Below, piece by piece: positions 14,447 to 22,829 of a stretch of 26,396 bases of DNA. Made by a program: the position numbers and the translations under genes. Source of the stretch: a virus. Below the pieces are notes generated by a model, which was given only the letters and a program-made list of their open reading frames with translations, searched no databases and was not told the DNA's origin. Within the stretch, counting starts at the first letter, position 1. Every line of letters begins with the position of its first letter. The DNA lies in IMG/VR virus record IMGVR_UViG_3300046785_000069, positions 1 to 26,396 of that record. One strand, given 5' to 3'.

Positions 14447-15042
14447 AAACAGAAGGTTACGATTTCTTAATTACACAAAGAAGTTCTATTTCTCCTGGTG
14501 GTCTAACAGATGTTGTTGGCCTTCGTTATAACGAGGTCACCGTTCCTATATCAAATGTAGATGTACTAGTAGATGACGTTATACATTTAAAGTATTATGA
14601 AAGTAATATACCTAAAGGTGTATATGGTGTTTGTACTTCTGTTGACATGGATGGTGTAAATCCTAACTTTGTTTTTAAGTTTGATCAAGATGTATACGAA
14701 CTTTTTAATAACATATTGCAGCAAGATGTAATAGGTATAGATAATTATAGAGGTACTGTATATGATAAAGTTTCTCAGTACGATATAACAGCAAGTGTAA
14801 ATCGTGCTACATACGGAGACGAATTAAAATCTTACTATACTTCTTTAGATTATAATCTTATAATTAATCAAGAGAATAGATTGTTTTTCAACGGATTCAA
14901 ACAAGTTATTACAGCGGATAAGATATTGTTTGCCGATTACTGCAAAAGCTTTGCTTATGGCGTATCTTTGTCCGAAGACAGTTATAATAATATAAATAAT
15001 GTCTTTAAACAATCTGTAAACTTTAATATAGCAAAACGATGA
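14443..15042 (+). CDS. Putative distal tail protein (199 aa)
   Basis: 199 aa, overlapping the tape measure stop by 4 bp (ATGA) and overlapping the next gene likewise. It is beta-rich at first (GLRYNEVTVPISNVDVLVDD) with many aromatic and Asp/Asn residues and no membrane segment. In siphovirus tail modules the genes just after the tape measure encode the distal tail protein and hub/tip proteins, so a tip or baseplate component is likely by position. No domain recognised; identity as the Dit-type protein is not shown by the sequence. Confidence 0.5.
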   Translation: MKTEGYDFLITQRSSISPGGLTDVVGLRYNEVTVPISNVDVLVDDVIHLKYYESNIPKGVYGVCTSVDMDGVNPNFVFKFDQDVYELFNNILQQDVIGIDNYRGTVYDKVSQYDITASVNRATYGDELKSYYTSLDYNLIINQENRLFFNGFKQVITADKILFADYCKSFAYGVSLSEDSYNNINNVFKQSVNFNIAKR

Positions 15043-17726
15043 GTTTCACCTTATCTATAAGCACAAACAATGTTTCATTCAACGAGGTCAATTTATTTCA
15101 AGAGCAAGAGCTTTTTTATGACGTTTCGTTTTACGATGATGTTGAAATTGATAAGATTAAAATACCTTTTTACACGTCACTAAATATACCGCTTACTGCT
15201 ACTAATAAAAATTTATTTGGCTATAATCCTGTTACGGATGACGCTATAAACTTTCCCTTATCGGAATACTATTTTAAAATAAATGTACACAATTCAAGCA
15301 GTACTCAAATCAACGGAGTACTAACGGTAAGCTCAATTGAATACAACTCTGATGCTCCTTACATGGAGGTAGAGCTTAAAGACTTTATAACGGTTTTTAT
15401 GACTGATTTAAATTCTTTGGGGATAGGAGATGTACTTACTGATTCTTATTACTCTACTCAACATACGTTTGACGATTTCACAAATACCACTGCTAATAAT
15501 GGTGAGGCTGGAACTCCAGACGTAGCACCAGACTTTACAAGACCAGTAAACTTTCCTTATGTTGATTTAGCAAATGACACATTAAAGTTCTCATATGAGG
15601 CAAGGCATTTTACTGAATATGGTGCTGGTATGTCTAGAAGCTGTTTTATACCTACTCTTTCTGTAAAGAATTATTTAGAAGAAATAGGAAACTATTTAAG
15701 TAATAGCAATAGACCTGTCGAGGTACGATCAAAGTTATTTGGAATAAACGACACTGTATTTAATTCTGATTTTGAGCCAGAAAAATTACAAGCGGTAATA
15801 CCGGCAAAACTATTAGCTGTCAATAGCGTTAACACCAGAGAGTTTCAGTTAACTCATGGGCCAGATAGAGTAAGGCCGAATGAGGATTTAGATATAAGCA
15901 CAAACCTAGACGGTTCTACAAAGCTAATGAGAACTCTTTGGTATGGAACCGGAGAGTCTTTTGGTAACTATGGAAGCACAGGTACATCTTATCAAAAGTA
16001 TGGTGTAAAAGTACAGGACACCTATAGCACTACTGTATATGAATTAGCTAATGAAAGATGGAGAAATGAGTTAGGATATTTCTGTCCTCATATGTCCTTC
16101 AGAGGCAGAGTTCAGTATTTAAGTGGAGACAGGTTTGAGTCTACTGGAGTTATAGATTTTCACTTGCCTACTATAGCTGAAGATAAAATGGTTTATAAGA
16201 TAAACAAGAACAGTAGTGATATGAAGTTCGGTTTGTTTGTCTGCATATACGAAGATGGTTATTTAAAAAGAGAGATTAGATTAAATGATTCTAATGGGGA
16301 TGCAATTGAATTAGATATAGCCAACGCAACAGTTGGAAGAAGTAACGCTTCTAAAGACCAAAATCAAATAACTAGTTTCTCTGCCGACTTTTTAGCTGAT
16401 GGTCAAGGAAACATTAGAGCTAGAATAAACACACTGACCTATCCTGGTATTGCGGATAAGCTCGAATTTCCAAGTGTAGATGTTTATTTACCTGTTGATG
16501 AGACTATAGATTTAGATATTAGTGGAGAAAGTAGATATGGCACGTCAATAGTATTGAAGCCTATTTATGGTCAGATTAATATTGAGTATGTCTCTAGTTA
16601 TGGACTTAATAATTCTATAGGGGGGTATGATGTCAAATTTGCGGATGCGATGTCAACAGATAATTTTGAAGTTGAGGACATAAGAAAAGCTAAGACAGAT
16701 ATAACAAATTTTGCTGATCTTAATTTATTAATTAAAGCGATAGAAGACTACAACTTGTATTTCCTTAATGATGAGTTTGTTATAAAAGATTCCCTAAATG
16801 AAACTACAGAGCTGTCTCCAGTAGATATAATTAAACACACCTCTAAAAGGTTTGGTTGTGGGTTGTTCTATGAGTTTGAAAACAACACTCACATTTTAAG
16901 AATTGATCCTATACACTTTTTAAGGAACAATACTATAAACGGTGATTATTATTTAGACGATGCAGTTTCTATAAAAGTATCTCGTCCTTCGGATATAATA
17001 AAAAACTTAATAGTTTCAAACGAGGATAAGAATCTTTTTTACGATAAGTACAGAGAGTATGATGATTATACTGCAGGCACAATAAATCAAGTAATAAACG
17101 AAAACGGTGTAAATGATTATTTAATTGAATTAAAATCATCCGTATACAGAAACTCATTGTGTGGTTCTATATTTTTTCAGACAAATCAAAATATAGATTT
17201 AGGCATTGTAAGTCCTTCAGAAGCTGGCCTTACCGATAATATATTTACATCATATAAAGATATAGGAATTAGATTTGCTTACTTAACAAAGCCTTTATAC
17301 AGAACAAATTTAAAAGTTCCTTATAGTATTGAAACTAGTAAACGACCTAATCTGCTTACAACTACACAGCGTATATATGTAAATATGTATGACTATGACA
17401 ATCAAACAGAATTGTACAAGCATACCTTTAATGGTAGGCTAACAAACGTAAACTCTAGTGGATTTGATTTATTAGGACAAGATAAAAATAATAACACTAC
17501 AGACTACTACGATTTGATATCTAATACAGAACAGGTCACATCTAAAGGTAAAGCATCTGTTGAGTTAAATTTAGTGATCCCTGTAAGCTCATTAAGCACA
17601 ACTAAGTTTATGCTTGACAAATATTCTTTATCGTTAGTTAACGGTCAAAATATACTTATAAAATCAGCAGAAGGACAAGTATACAATAACAACGCATACT
17701 TATCTGTAAAAGGTTTGATAGAATAA
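15039..17726 (+). CDS. Large tail-tip/baseplate protein (895 aa)
   Basis: 895 aa, beginning MSFTLSISTNNVSFNEVNLF, a beta-sandwich-like opening, then a long Tyr/Asn/Asp-rich beta body. The segment DIRKAKTDITNFADLNLLIK (about 550) followed by a helix-strand part and SRPSDIIKNLIVSN (about 650) recurs in the large tail proteins of Bacteroidota phages. Length and position after the tape measure suggest a tail hub or baseplate protein that may carry receptor-contact parts. No peptidase, lysozyme or carbohydrate-lyase motif was seen. The exact structural role is inference. Confidence 0.6.
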   Translation: MSFTLSISTNNVSFNEVNLFQEQELFYDVSFYDDVEIDKIKIPFYTSLNIPLTATNKNLFGYNPVTDDAINFPLSEYYFKINVHNSSSTQINGVLTVSSIEYNSDAPYMEVELKDFITVFMTDLNSLGIGDVLTDSYYSTQHTFDDFTNTTANNGEAGTPDVAPDFTRPVNFPYVDLANDTLKFSYEARHFTEYGAGMSRSCFIPTLSVKNYLEEIGNYLSNSNRPVEVRSKLFGINDTVFNSDFEPEKLQAVIPAKLLAVNSVNTREFQLTHGPDRVRPNEDLDISTNLDGSTKLMRTLWYGTGESFGNYGSTGTSYQKYGVKVQDTYSTTVYELANERWRNELGYFCPHMSFRGRVQYLSGDRFESTGVIDFHLPTIAEDKMVYKINKNSSDMKFGLFVCIYEDGYLKREIRLNDSNGDAIELDIANATVGRSNASKDQNQITSFSADFLADGQGNIRARINTLTYPGIADKLEFPSVDVYLPVDETIDLDISGESRYGTSIVLKPIYGQINIEYVSSYGLNNSIGGYDVKFADAMSTDNFEVEDIRKAKTDITNFADLNLLIKAIEDYNLYFLNDEFVIKDSLNETTELSPVDIIKHTSKRFGCGLFYEFENNTHILRIDPIHFLRNNTINGDYYLDDAVSIKVSRPSDIIKNLIVSNEDKNLFYDKYREYDDYTAGTINQVINENGVNDYLIELKSSVYRNSLCGSIFFQTNQNIDLGIVSPSEAGLTDNIFTSYKDIGIRFAYLTKPLYRTNLKVPYSIETSKRPNLLTTTQRIYVNMYDYDNQTELYKHTFNGRLTNVNSSGFDLLGQDKNNNTTDYYDLISNTEQVTSKGKASVELNLVIPVSSLSTTKFMLDKYSLSLVNGQNILIKSAEGQVYNNNAYLSVKGLIE

Positions 17727-17740
17727 TTGTAAATTAAATA
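17727..17740 (+). promoter_or_regulatory. TTGTAAATTA intercistronic motif, copy 2
   Basis: TTGTAAATTAAATA fills almost all of the gap between the tail-tip stop and the ATG at 17742; identical over 14 bases to copy 1. Confidence 0.5.
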
Positions 17741-17741
17741 G

Positions 17742-18134
17742 ATGGCAACATATAACGACTACCCACAATCAGCATCTAACAACGCCAAGAAAGTTCTTGA
17801 GTGGAAGAAGAAGTACAAGAATGAAGTTAAAGGAATGACTTCGGTGGGCTGGACTCGTGCAAACCAATTAGCTAACAAAAGAAAACTAAGTTATGAAACT
17901 ATTGCCAGGATGGCTGCTTTTAATCGTCACAAAAAAAATTCTGCAATTGACCCAAAGTATAAAGACACGCCTTGGAAAGATAGAGGCTATGTTGCTTGGC
18001 TTGGTTGGGGAGGAACAAGCGGAGTTAATTGGGCAATTAGAAAAGCTGAAAGCATTAGAAAAGGAAATGTCAAAGCCGGAGTAGATATAGCTGATCTACC
18101 ATATGGGGACAGAAAAAAGAAAGACAATGGATAA
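17742..18134 (+). CDS. Small protein associated with XkdF-type protease genes (130 aa)
   Basis: 130 aa. Patterns TSVGWTRANQLANKRKLSYE (34-53), TIARMAAFNRHKKNS and DRGYVAWLGWGGTSGVNWAI match a conserved domain (WTRAxQLAxRxxLSxxTIxRMxxFxRH ... AWGGxxGxNWA) found beside or fused to phage capsid proteases of the PBSX XkdF kind. It is very basic. It overlaps the protease gene by 8 bp. Its last part contains DLPYGDRKKK; the hexapeptide LPYGDR also occurs at the start of the major capsid protein. A role in capsid assembly or maturation is likely; the mechanism is unknown to me. Confidence 0.65.
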   Translation: MATYNDYPQSASNNAKKVLEWKKKYKNEVKGMTSVGWTRANQLANKRKLSYETIARMAAFNRHKKNSAIDPKYKDTPWKDRGYVAWLGWGGTSGVNWAIRKAESIRKGNVKAGVDIADLPYGDRKKKDNG

Positions 18135-19188
18135 AGATTTCCCATTATACGATATTACACTTGAGGATTTTGAACAGGGTATGTACAAGATTTCTCTCGT
18201 AGACAAACCTGCTATCGAAGAAAACTTCATCTACTTTAATAAAACTGAAGTAGTTGAAATGTTTGCTAATGATGAGAAGAAAGAAGTGATAGGGCCAATT
18301 ATGATTCCAAATAAGGAAATCCTACGCTTTAGTCCAGAGAATGGATATTACTATGTTAGGTTCACGGAAGAGACAATTCGTGATATTATGTATAACTACT
18401 CTAAAAAGGGTTTGTTTAACGAATTTGGTATTCACCACGAGTATGATACTCAAGATGTGGTGTTACTAGAAGTTTGGATGAAGGAGTCAGATAATGATAA
18501 GTCTAAGGACTATGGCTACGACCTTCCAAATGGAACAGTATTCGTAAAGACTAAAATTGAGTCTGACGAATTATTTAAAGCTATCAAAGAAGGTGAAGTC
18601 AATGGCTTTTCTATCGAGATACAAGCGGATATTAAACCTGTAAATAACGAACAAATGAATGAATTTGCTTTTGCTAAGGAATTAGGAAAAATGGAAGCTC
18701 AGTTTGAGTCCATGGTTTCTAATTTTGAAGCTAAGATTAAGTCTCTAGAAGATGAGAATGCTATTCTCCTAGAAACTATGACCTCTTTTGAAGAGAAATT
18801 TAATGGCATGGAAGAATTAAAAACTGCCCTTGAAACTATTCAGAAGTACATCGAGTCTGCTAATGCTCCCAAAGAAGAGGAAGAAGTTCCTGCTGATATG
18901 AGTGCAGATGCTGATAAAGATGAAGAAGAAAAAATGGCTGAGAAACCAGAAAAGGAAGTTGCTCCTGTAGGTGAAGATGCTGTTGAAGTTGAGTCTTCTA
19001 AAGAAGAAGAAGAAAAGTACGAGGCTACTGAGGAAGTTGTAAACGAATCAGAGTTAGAGGAACAATTTGCTGCAGAACAAAAAGCTGAAGAAGCTGAAGA
19101 AACTGTAGAAGATAAGACTGTCGTATTTAACGGAATCACTCCAGAGAAGATGAATATTGTAAATGACTTCTTTAGTCGTTTCAAATAA
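18127..19188 (+). CDS. XkdF-type prohead protease with scaffold-like tail
   Basis: 353 aa from the ATG at 18127; a start at 18103 would add 8 residues. Residues 1-170 match the Peptidase_S78_2/XkdF fold: MYKISLVDKPAIEENF (19-34), EVIGPIMIPNKEILR (53-67), YYVRFTEETI, GIHHEYD with His103/His104, and EVNGFSIEI with Ser162 as likely nucleophile. After about residue 180 it becomes a coiled coil and then an extremely Glu-rich acidic region (to about 320), as expected of a scaffolding segment. So protease and scaffold appear fused, and the protease would remove the scaffold during maturation. No separate scaffold gene is seen. It is followed by copy 3 of the TTGTAAATTA motif and then the capsid gene. 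Confidence 0.85.
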   Translation: MDKDFPLYDITLEDFEQGMYKISLVDKPAIEENFIYFNKTEVVEMFANDEKKEVIGPIMIPNKEILRFSPENGYYYVRFTEETIRDIMYNYSKKGLFNEFGIHHEYDTQDVVLLEVWMKESDNDKSKDYGYDLPNGTVFVKTKIESDELFKAIKEGEVNGFSIEIQADIKPVNNEQMNEFAFAKELGKMEAQFESMVSNFEAKIKSLEDENAILLETMTSFEEKFNGMEELKTALETIQKYIESANAPKEEEEVPADMSADADKDEEEKMAEKPEKEVAPVGEDAVEVESSKEEEEKYEATEEVVNESELEEQFAAEQKAEEAEETVEDKTVVFNGITPEKMNIVNDFFSRFK

Positions 19189-19203
19189 TTGTAAATTAAA
19201 TTA
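19189..19203 (+). promoter_or_regulatory. TTGTAAATTA intercistronic motif, copy 3
   Basis: TTGTAAATTAAATTA starts directly after the protease stop codon and precedes the major capsid gene by 27 bp. The remaining leader is A/T-rich. Confidence 0.5.
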
Positions 19204-19230
19204 AACGAATTTTTTTAAAATCTAAATAAA

Positions 19231-20121
19231 ATGTCTGTAACAATTTCAAACTTACCATACGGAGATAGACGTCCTAACTTGTTTATCGACTCTATGGTTA
19301 AATCTGCGGCTGTACTTAACCGCTTCCGTCTTATTGACGGTGTTAAAGCTAAAGTAAATGTACCAATCTTTGATGGCGCATTACAATTTGGCAACGACCT
19401 TTGTATATTCGATCCACAATCTACTGCTTCTATTGCTGAAAAAGAGATGACTGTTGAAACTTACAAGTGGGCTTTCCTAAACTGTAAGAATGCTCTTGAG
19501 ACTTCTTACCGTGGATTGTTATTGAAGAAAGGTCAGCACAACCCTGAGACTATGGACTCTGAGTTCAAAGACTGGGTATTTGATTTCTTCGCTAAAAAAT
19601 CAGCAGAACACGCTTTACAGTTGGCTGCTACTGAATTGACTCTTGAAATGGGCAACGATGCTGCTGTTATCGATACTCTTATCGGTGGTGCTGCTTTGAC
19701 TCCATTAAACATCTTAGACGAGATGGGTGCTGCTTATGCTGCAATGAGTGATGTAATGTTGGCTGCTGTTTACGGTGATGCTGATCGTGACTTCAAACCA
19801 TCTTTCTTCTTGGGAACTGCCGCTATGCAACACTACCAAGTTGCTATCGCTGAGAAGTACACTACTACTCCTCAAGGTATCGTAGAAGGAAACATTCCTG
19901 CATACTTCGGTATGGAGGTTGTTCACTTCCCAAGCCTTGGTGCTGACCAGTTTTTTGTATCTGCTCCACAAAACATCGTTATGTTGACAGATGACTACAA
20001 TGATGTACGTGCTATCGACATGAAGTACGAAGCTGAATTGTCAAGCGACAAAGTATGGGGTCAGTTCAAGTTAGGTTTCTCTTACTTGAAAGGTGAAGAA
20101 ATCGTTTACGCTCAAGCGTAA
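19231..20121 (+). CDS. Major capsid protein (HK97-fold)
   Basis: 296 aa starting MSVTISNLPYGDRRPNLFID. Position right after the protease/scaffold gene, size, and the Ala/Thr-rich composition fit an HK97-type capsid protein. The segment FFAKKSAEHALQLAATELTL is a likely spine helix, and the C-terminal part (GMEVVHFPSLGADQFFVSAP, NIVMLTDDYNDVRAI, FKLGFSYLKGEEIVY) follows the usual capsid pattern of a loop naming the target protein and two late strands. Codon choice looks more uniform than in neighbouring genes, as expected for an abundant protein (by eye). An intrinsic terminator follows 14 bp after the stop. Confidence 0.85.
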   Translation: MSVTISNLPYGDRRPNLFIDSMVKSAAVLNRFRLIDGVKAKVNVPIFDGALQFGNDLCIFDPQSTASIAEKEMTVETYKWAFLNCKNALETSYRGLLLKKGQHNPETMDSEFKDWVFDFFAKKSAEHALQLAATELTLEMGNDAAVIDTLIGGAALTPLNILDEMGAAYAAMSDVMLAAVYGDADRDFKPSFFLGTAAMQHYQVAIAEKYTTTPQGIVEGNIPAYFGMEVVHFPSLGADQFFVSAPQNIVMLTDDYNDVRAIDMKYEAELSSDKVWGQFKLGFSYLKGEEIVYAQA

Positions 20122-20135
20122 TTAATAAATTAATA

Positions 20136-20155
20136 GGAGGGGCTTCGGCCTCTCC
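20136..20155 (+). terminator. Hairpin with UUCG tetraloop after the capsid gene
   Basis: GGAGGGGC (20136-20143) pairs with GCCTCTCC (20148-20155), one G-T pair, around a TTCG loop closed by C-G. The following T tract is weak, so it may be a partial terminator or an mRNA-stabilising hairpin. Confidence 0.7.
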
Positions 20156-20182
20156 TTCATAACCCTTAAATAAAAAAATAAA

Positions 20183-20725
20183 ATGGCTTGTGTATTAACT
20201 CTTGCAGACGTAAACTTTTCTTGTGACGATCTTGGTATCGGTGGCTTGAAGTCTGTTTACTTGTCTAACAAAGCGGATATCTTATCTCTAGTATCTATAA
20301 CTGGAGGTGCTGTTACCGTAACTCCTGCTACAACAGGATTGTATACTGACGATGATGCTATCGCTGTTCAGTTTAACTTAAAAGACGGATTCTCTGTCTT
20401 CACTGATGTTAAAACTGTAACTGCTGATGGTATTGTATCTTCAGTTCCTACTATCTCAATTGAAATTCCTAAAATGTCTTCTGACCACCGTGATGCTCTT
20501 AACGACATCGCTAAACCAGGTGCTGAATTAGTTGCTTTCGTTGAGACTGCTGCTGGTACTTACCACATGGTAGGATTCGATTACGGTATGTATGCTTCTA
20601 CTGTTGACGGTACTTCTGGTACTGGTCGCTCTGAGAAGAACCGTTTCCAACTTACTCTTACAGGCGAGGAAGATAGTCTTGCTTATCACCTAGATGCTAC
20701 TAACTGGGGTAACGTCATCGGTTAA
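20183..20725 (+). CDS. Tail tube (major tail) protein, paralogue A
   Basis: 180 aa starting MACVLTLADVNFSCDDLGIG. Segments GGLKSVYLSNKADI (20-33), FNLKDGFSVFTDVKTVT (66-82), GIVSSVPTISIEIPKM and SGTGRSEKNRFQLTLTGEED (about 145-164) are beta-strand-rich, and the strand-loop-strand layout with a late F-x-L-T-L-T/S segment fits tail-tube proteins. It is flanked by terminators and lies next to the capsid gene, consistent with an abundant virion protein. The following gene is a divergent paralogue. Tube rather than head-decoration identity is inference from size, pattern and copy number. Confidence 0.65.
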   Translation: MACVLTLADVNFSCDDLGIGGLKSVYLSNKADILSLVSITGGAVTVTPATTGLYTDDDAIAVQFNLKDGFSVFTDVKTVTADGIVSSVPTISIEIPKMSSDHRDALNDIAKPGAELVAFVETAAGTYHMVGFDYGMYASTVDGTSGTGRSEKNRFQLTLTGEEDSLAYHLDATNWGNVIG

Positions 20726-20733
20726 TAGTAATC

Positions 20734-20746
20734 TTGTAAATTAATA
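20734..20746 (+). promoter_or_regulatory. TTGTAAATTA intercistronic motif, copy 4
   Basis: TTGTAAATTAATA directly before the terminator hairpin after tube gene A. Here the motif is 3' of a gene and just before a terminator, which argues against a simple promoter. Confidence 0.45.
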
Positions 20747-20748
20747 CA

Positions 20749-20780
20749 AGGGGGAGGGAATATTTCCCTTCCCCTTTTTT
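20749..20780 (+). terminator. Strong intrinsic terminator after tube gene A
   Basis: AGGGGGAGGGAA (20749-20760) pairs with TTCCCTTCCCCT (20764-20775), 12 pairs with one G-T, around a three-base loop, followed by a run of T. Confidence 0.85.
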
Positions 20781-20792
20781 ATTATAATTAAT

Positions 20793-21386
20793 ATGCCTTT
20801 TAACTGTAGTATTTTTCTTGAGGACATAGACATCAACTGCAATAAGTCTAATGCAGGTGGTATTAAAAAAGTTGTATTAGGTCTACAAAAAGATTTAAAC
20901 ATTGCACTTGACCCTATAGATGAAACTGTTGTTACCCAAGCACAACTATTAAATGCAGCAGTGTTTGAGCATAACAACAAAGATGGTGCTACAATATTTA
21001 CTGAGTCTAAAACTGTAACAAATGGGCTTGGAATTATAAATACTGAGATAACTGTTAGACTTCCTTTACTTGATGTAAAGATGAACAAGGTAGACTATAT
21101 GTCACGAAGAAACGATATCGTTTGTATTATGTACCATAACAATGGTACTGCTACTATTAGTGGTTGGATGGATGGACTTACTATGCAATACAAGGCTACA
21201 AGTGGTGCTTCAAGAAATGAGTTATCTTTTGTAGATGTTACTCTTTCTACAGATAGTTGGATAGCGTCATTTGCAATAAATGATAGCAGTATAATAAATA
21301 TAGGTCAAGTTGTCCCTGTGGGAGCGGTAAACCGTTGGAGTCCAAACTCTATTACTTGGAGTAATAATAATATTAATTGGTCATAA
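20793..21386 (+). CDS. Tail tube paralogue B with Trp-heptad C-terminus
   Basis: 197 aa. It lines up with paralogue A: CSIFLEDIDINC versus CVLTLADVNFSC, GGIKKVVL versus GGLKSVYL, NKDGATIFTESKTVT versus LKDGFSVFTDVKTVT, and TSGASRNELSFVDVTLSTD versus SGTGRSEKNRFQLTLTGEE. It then has an extra C-terminal tail ending RWSPNSITWSNNNINWS, with Trp every seventh residue. It could be a minor or tip-proximal tube protein, or an ancestor of an adaptor. The Trp tail recurs in two smaller proteins downstream. Its stop is followed directly by the next ATG (TAAATG). Confidence 0.65.
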   Translation: MPFNCSIFLEDIDINCNKSNAGGIKKVVLGLQKDLNIALDPIDETVVTQAQLLNAAVFEHNNKDGATIFTESKTVTNGLGIINTEITVRLPLLDVKMNKVDYMSRRNDIVCIMYHNNGTATISGWMDGLTMQYKATSGASRNELSFVDVTLSTDSWIASFAINDSSIINIGQVVPVGAVNRWSPNSITWSNNNINWS

Positions 21387-22559
21387 ATGAATTTAACTAA
21401 TACAATAATAGAAGATACATACGGAAATGTATTGACTACAGGCTCTACTGCTGGTACGCCAACAAGTGGTACTTTACAAAACGGTGCTGGTCAAAACATA
21501 ACGTCTCTTGGTGTGTCTGGAGCCTTGACAGCTACAACTATGTCTGCGGATATTTTAAATGTAAGAGATATAGTTATTACGCAAACAAACGTAGCTGCTA
21601 ACGGAACAACCTCGGCAGATGCTACATTGTTAACGGCTGGTACAAACCTCGTTACATCCTCCAGCACATCAAATATTGCGTTAAGACTACCCGTTCCAGT
21701 TTTTGGGGCAGTTGTAGGTATCGTAAACAATTCTACTAATGTACTTGAGTTGTTTCCTCATAGCGCAGCAGGTAGTGTTTCAACAGGTGCTGCAGGTGCT
21801 TCTTACAGTATCCCTGCTGATGGATTACTTTATACATTTACTTGTATTCAAAATCCAGTTGTAGGAGTATGGAGTGTGACTCTTCCTGTAGGCCCTTATT
21901 TAACAAAGACCTATACCTTAAATATGGTTGCAGATGGAACTTATGGAGGAAATACAAGTGTGTCGCATTCAGGAACTTACAACCCTCAAGCTACTGGACC
22001 GTTTGGAGTATCTCCCAATTTGGTATATTACCTTGAGTCTCCAGCCCCTAATGTTGATTTTCTTAACACTCCAGAATTTGATATCTTTACCCAACATAGA
22101 ATAATAGCAAGAACAGTAACGTCTAATATCCCTGCTGGCGATTTAACAACAAACGTTACTCAAGCGGTTCACACATTGATGGGTATTACTGCGAGTCAAC
22201 TTGGCACTATTGATTCAAGGATTAGAATAGGCTCTCAGAATCTAACACCTACTAATGGAAGCAGTGTGTCATCTAATGATTCTACATTATTCCTATTTGA
22301 TCCCCTTTATTCTCTTACTTATAATAATAATCCAAGTAGTTTAGGTATAAGAAGCCACTATATGAGAGGTGGTACATTGTGTCAACAAAACATAGCACCT
22401 TCACCAAGTGCTGCTTGGATTGATAACAAAATGAATGGAGTTAGAAGAATATACTATCAACCAAGATTACAGTACGGTAACTCATCAAATCCAGCAACTG
22501 GATTTCCTACTGGGTTTAAGTTTGAGTGTGAATTGAGTTTAACTTTTGAATTTAGATAG
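21387..22559 (+). CDS. Virion appendage/fibre-like protein (390 aa)
   Basis: 390 aa starting MNLTNTIIEDTYGNVLTTGS. Thr/Ser/Asn/Gly-rich, low in charge and rich in predicted beta strands (SLGVSGALTATTMSADILNV in the first part). The C-terminal part has a GVRRIYYQPRLQYGN stretch and ends FECELSLTFEFR. Composition and context (after the tube genes, before fibres) indicate a virion surface or adsorption protein, possibly a fibre or decoration protein. No receptor-binding or enzyme motif recognised. Starts immediately after the paralogue B stop. Confidence 0.6.
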   Translation: MNLTNTIIEDTYGNVLTTGSTAGTPTSGTLQNGAGQNITSLGVSGALTATTMSADILNVRDIVITQTNVAANGTTSADATLLTAGTNLVTSSSTSNIALRLPVPVFGAVVGIVNNSTNVLELFPHSAAGSVSTGAAGASYSIPADGLLYTFTCIQNPVVGVWSVTLPVGPYLTKTYTLNMVADGTYGGNTSVSHSGTYNPQATGPFGVSPNLVYYLESPAPNVDFLNTPEFDIFTQHRIIARTVTSNIPAGDLTTNVTQAVHTLMGITASQLGTIDSRIRIGSQNLTPTNGSSVSSNDSTLFLFDPLYSLTYNNNPSSLGIRSHYMRGGTLCQQNIAPSPSAAWIDNKMNGVRRIYYQPRLQYGNSSNPATGFPTGFKFECELSLTFEFR

Positions 22560-22574
22560 ACATAAAGAAATAGG

Positions 22575-22829
22575 ATGTACGCACCAATTAAAATAGGATA
22601 CTTTGCTAATGCTACACAAACAGATAAAGGATTTGTAGACTATGTGTTTCCTAATATTGATGCGTATAATAAAGATGCTATTCAATATGACAAGGGTATG
22701 GTTGATTACCTTATTGGTTCAACCGGATTATACTCAGATGTTTTAATTGAGCAATCTTCAGGATGGTCAGTGAATTGGGAATTAATAAATATGCAATGGG
22801 AAACCATTAATGTTAAATGGGAATTATAA
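22575..22829 (+). CDS. Small tail-region protein with Trp-heptad C-terminus (84 aa)
   Basis: 84 aa starting MYAPIKIGYFANATQTDKGF; it contains two related segments (TDKGFVDYVF and YDKGMVDYLI), a possible internal duplication. The C-terminus is SGWSVNWELINMQWETINVK followed by WEL, with W-x6-W-x6-W spacing as in tube paralogue B and the 44-aa protein. It is adjacent to the next gene without a gap. A small adaptor or cap protein is possible. No known family recognised. Confidence 0.55.
   Translation: MYAPIKIGYFANATQTDKGFVDYVFPNIDAYNKDAIQYDKGMVDYLIGSTGLYSDVLIEQSSGWSVNWELINMQWETINVKWEL

Noticed and set aside
17931-17938. Run of eight A in the 130-aa gene, possible frameshift site
   Set aside because: The zero-frame protein matches its family on both sides of the run, and the alternative frame gives no recognisable protein.
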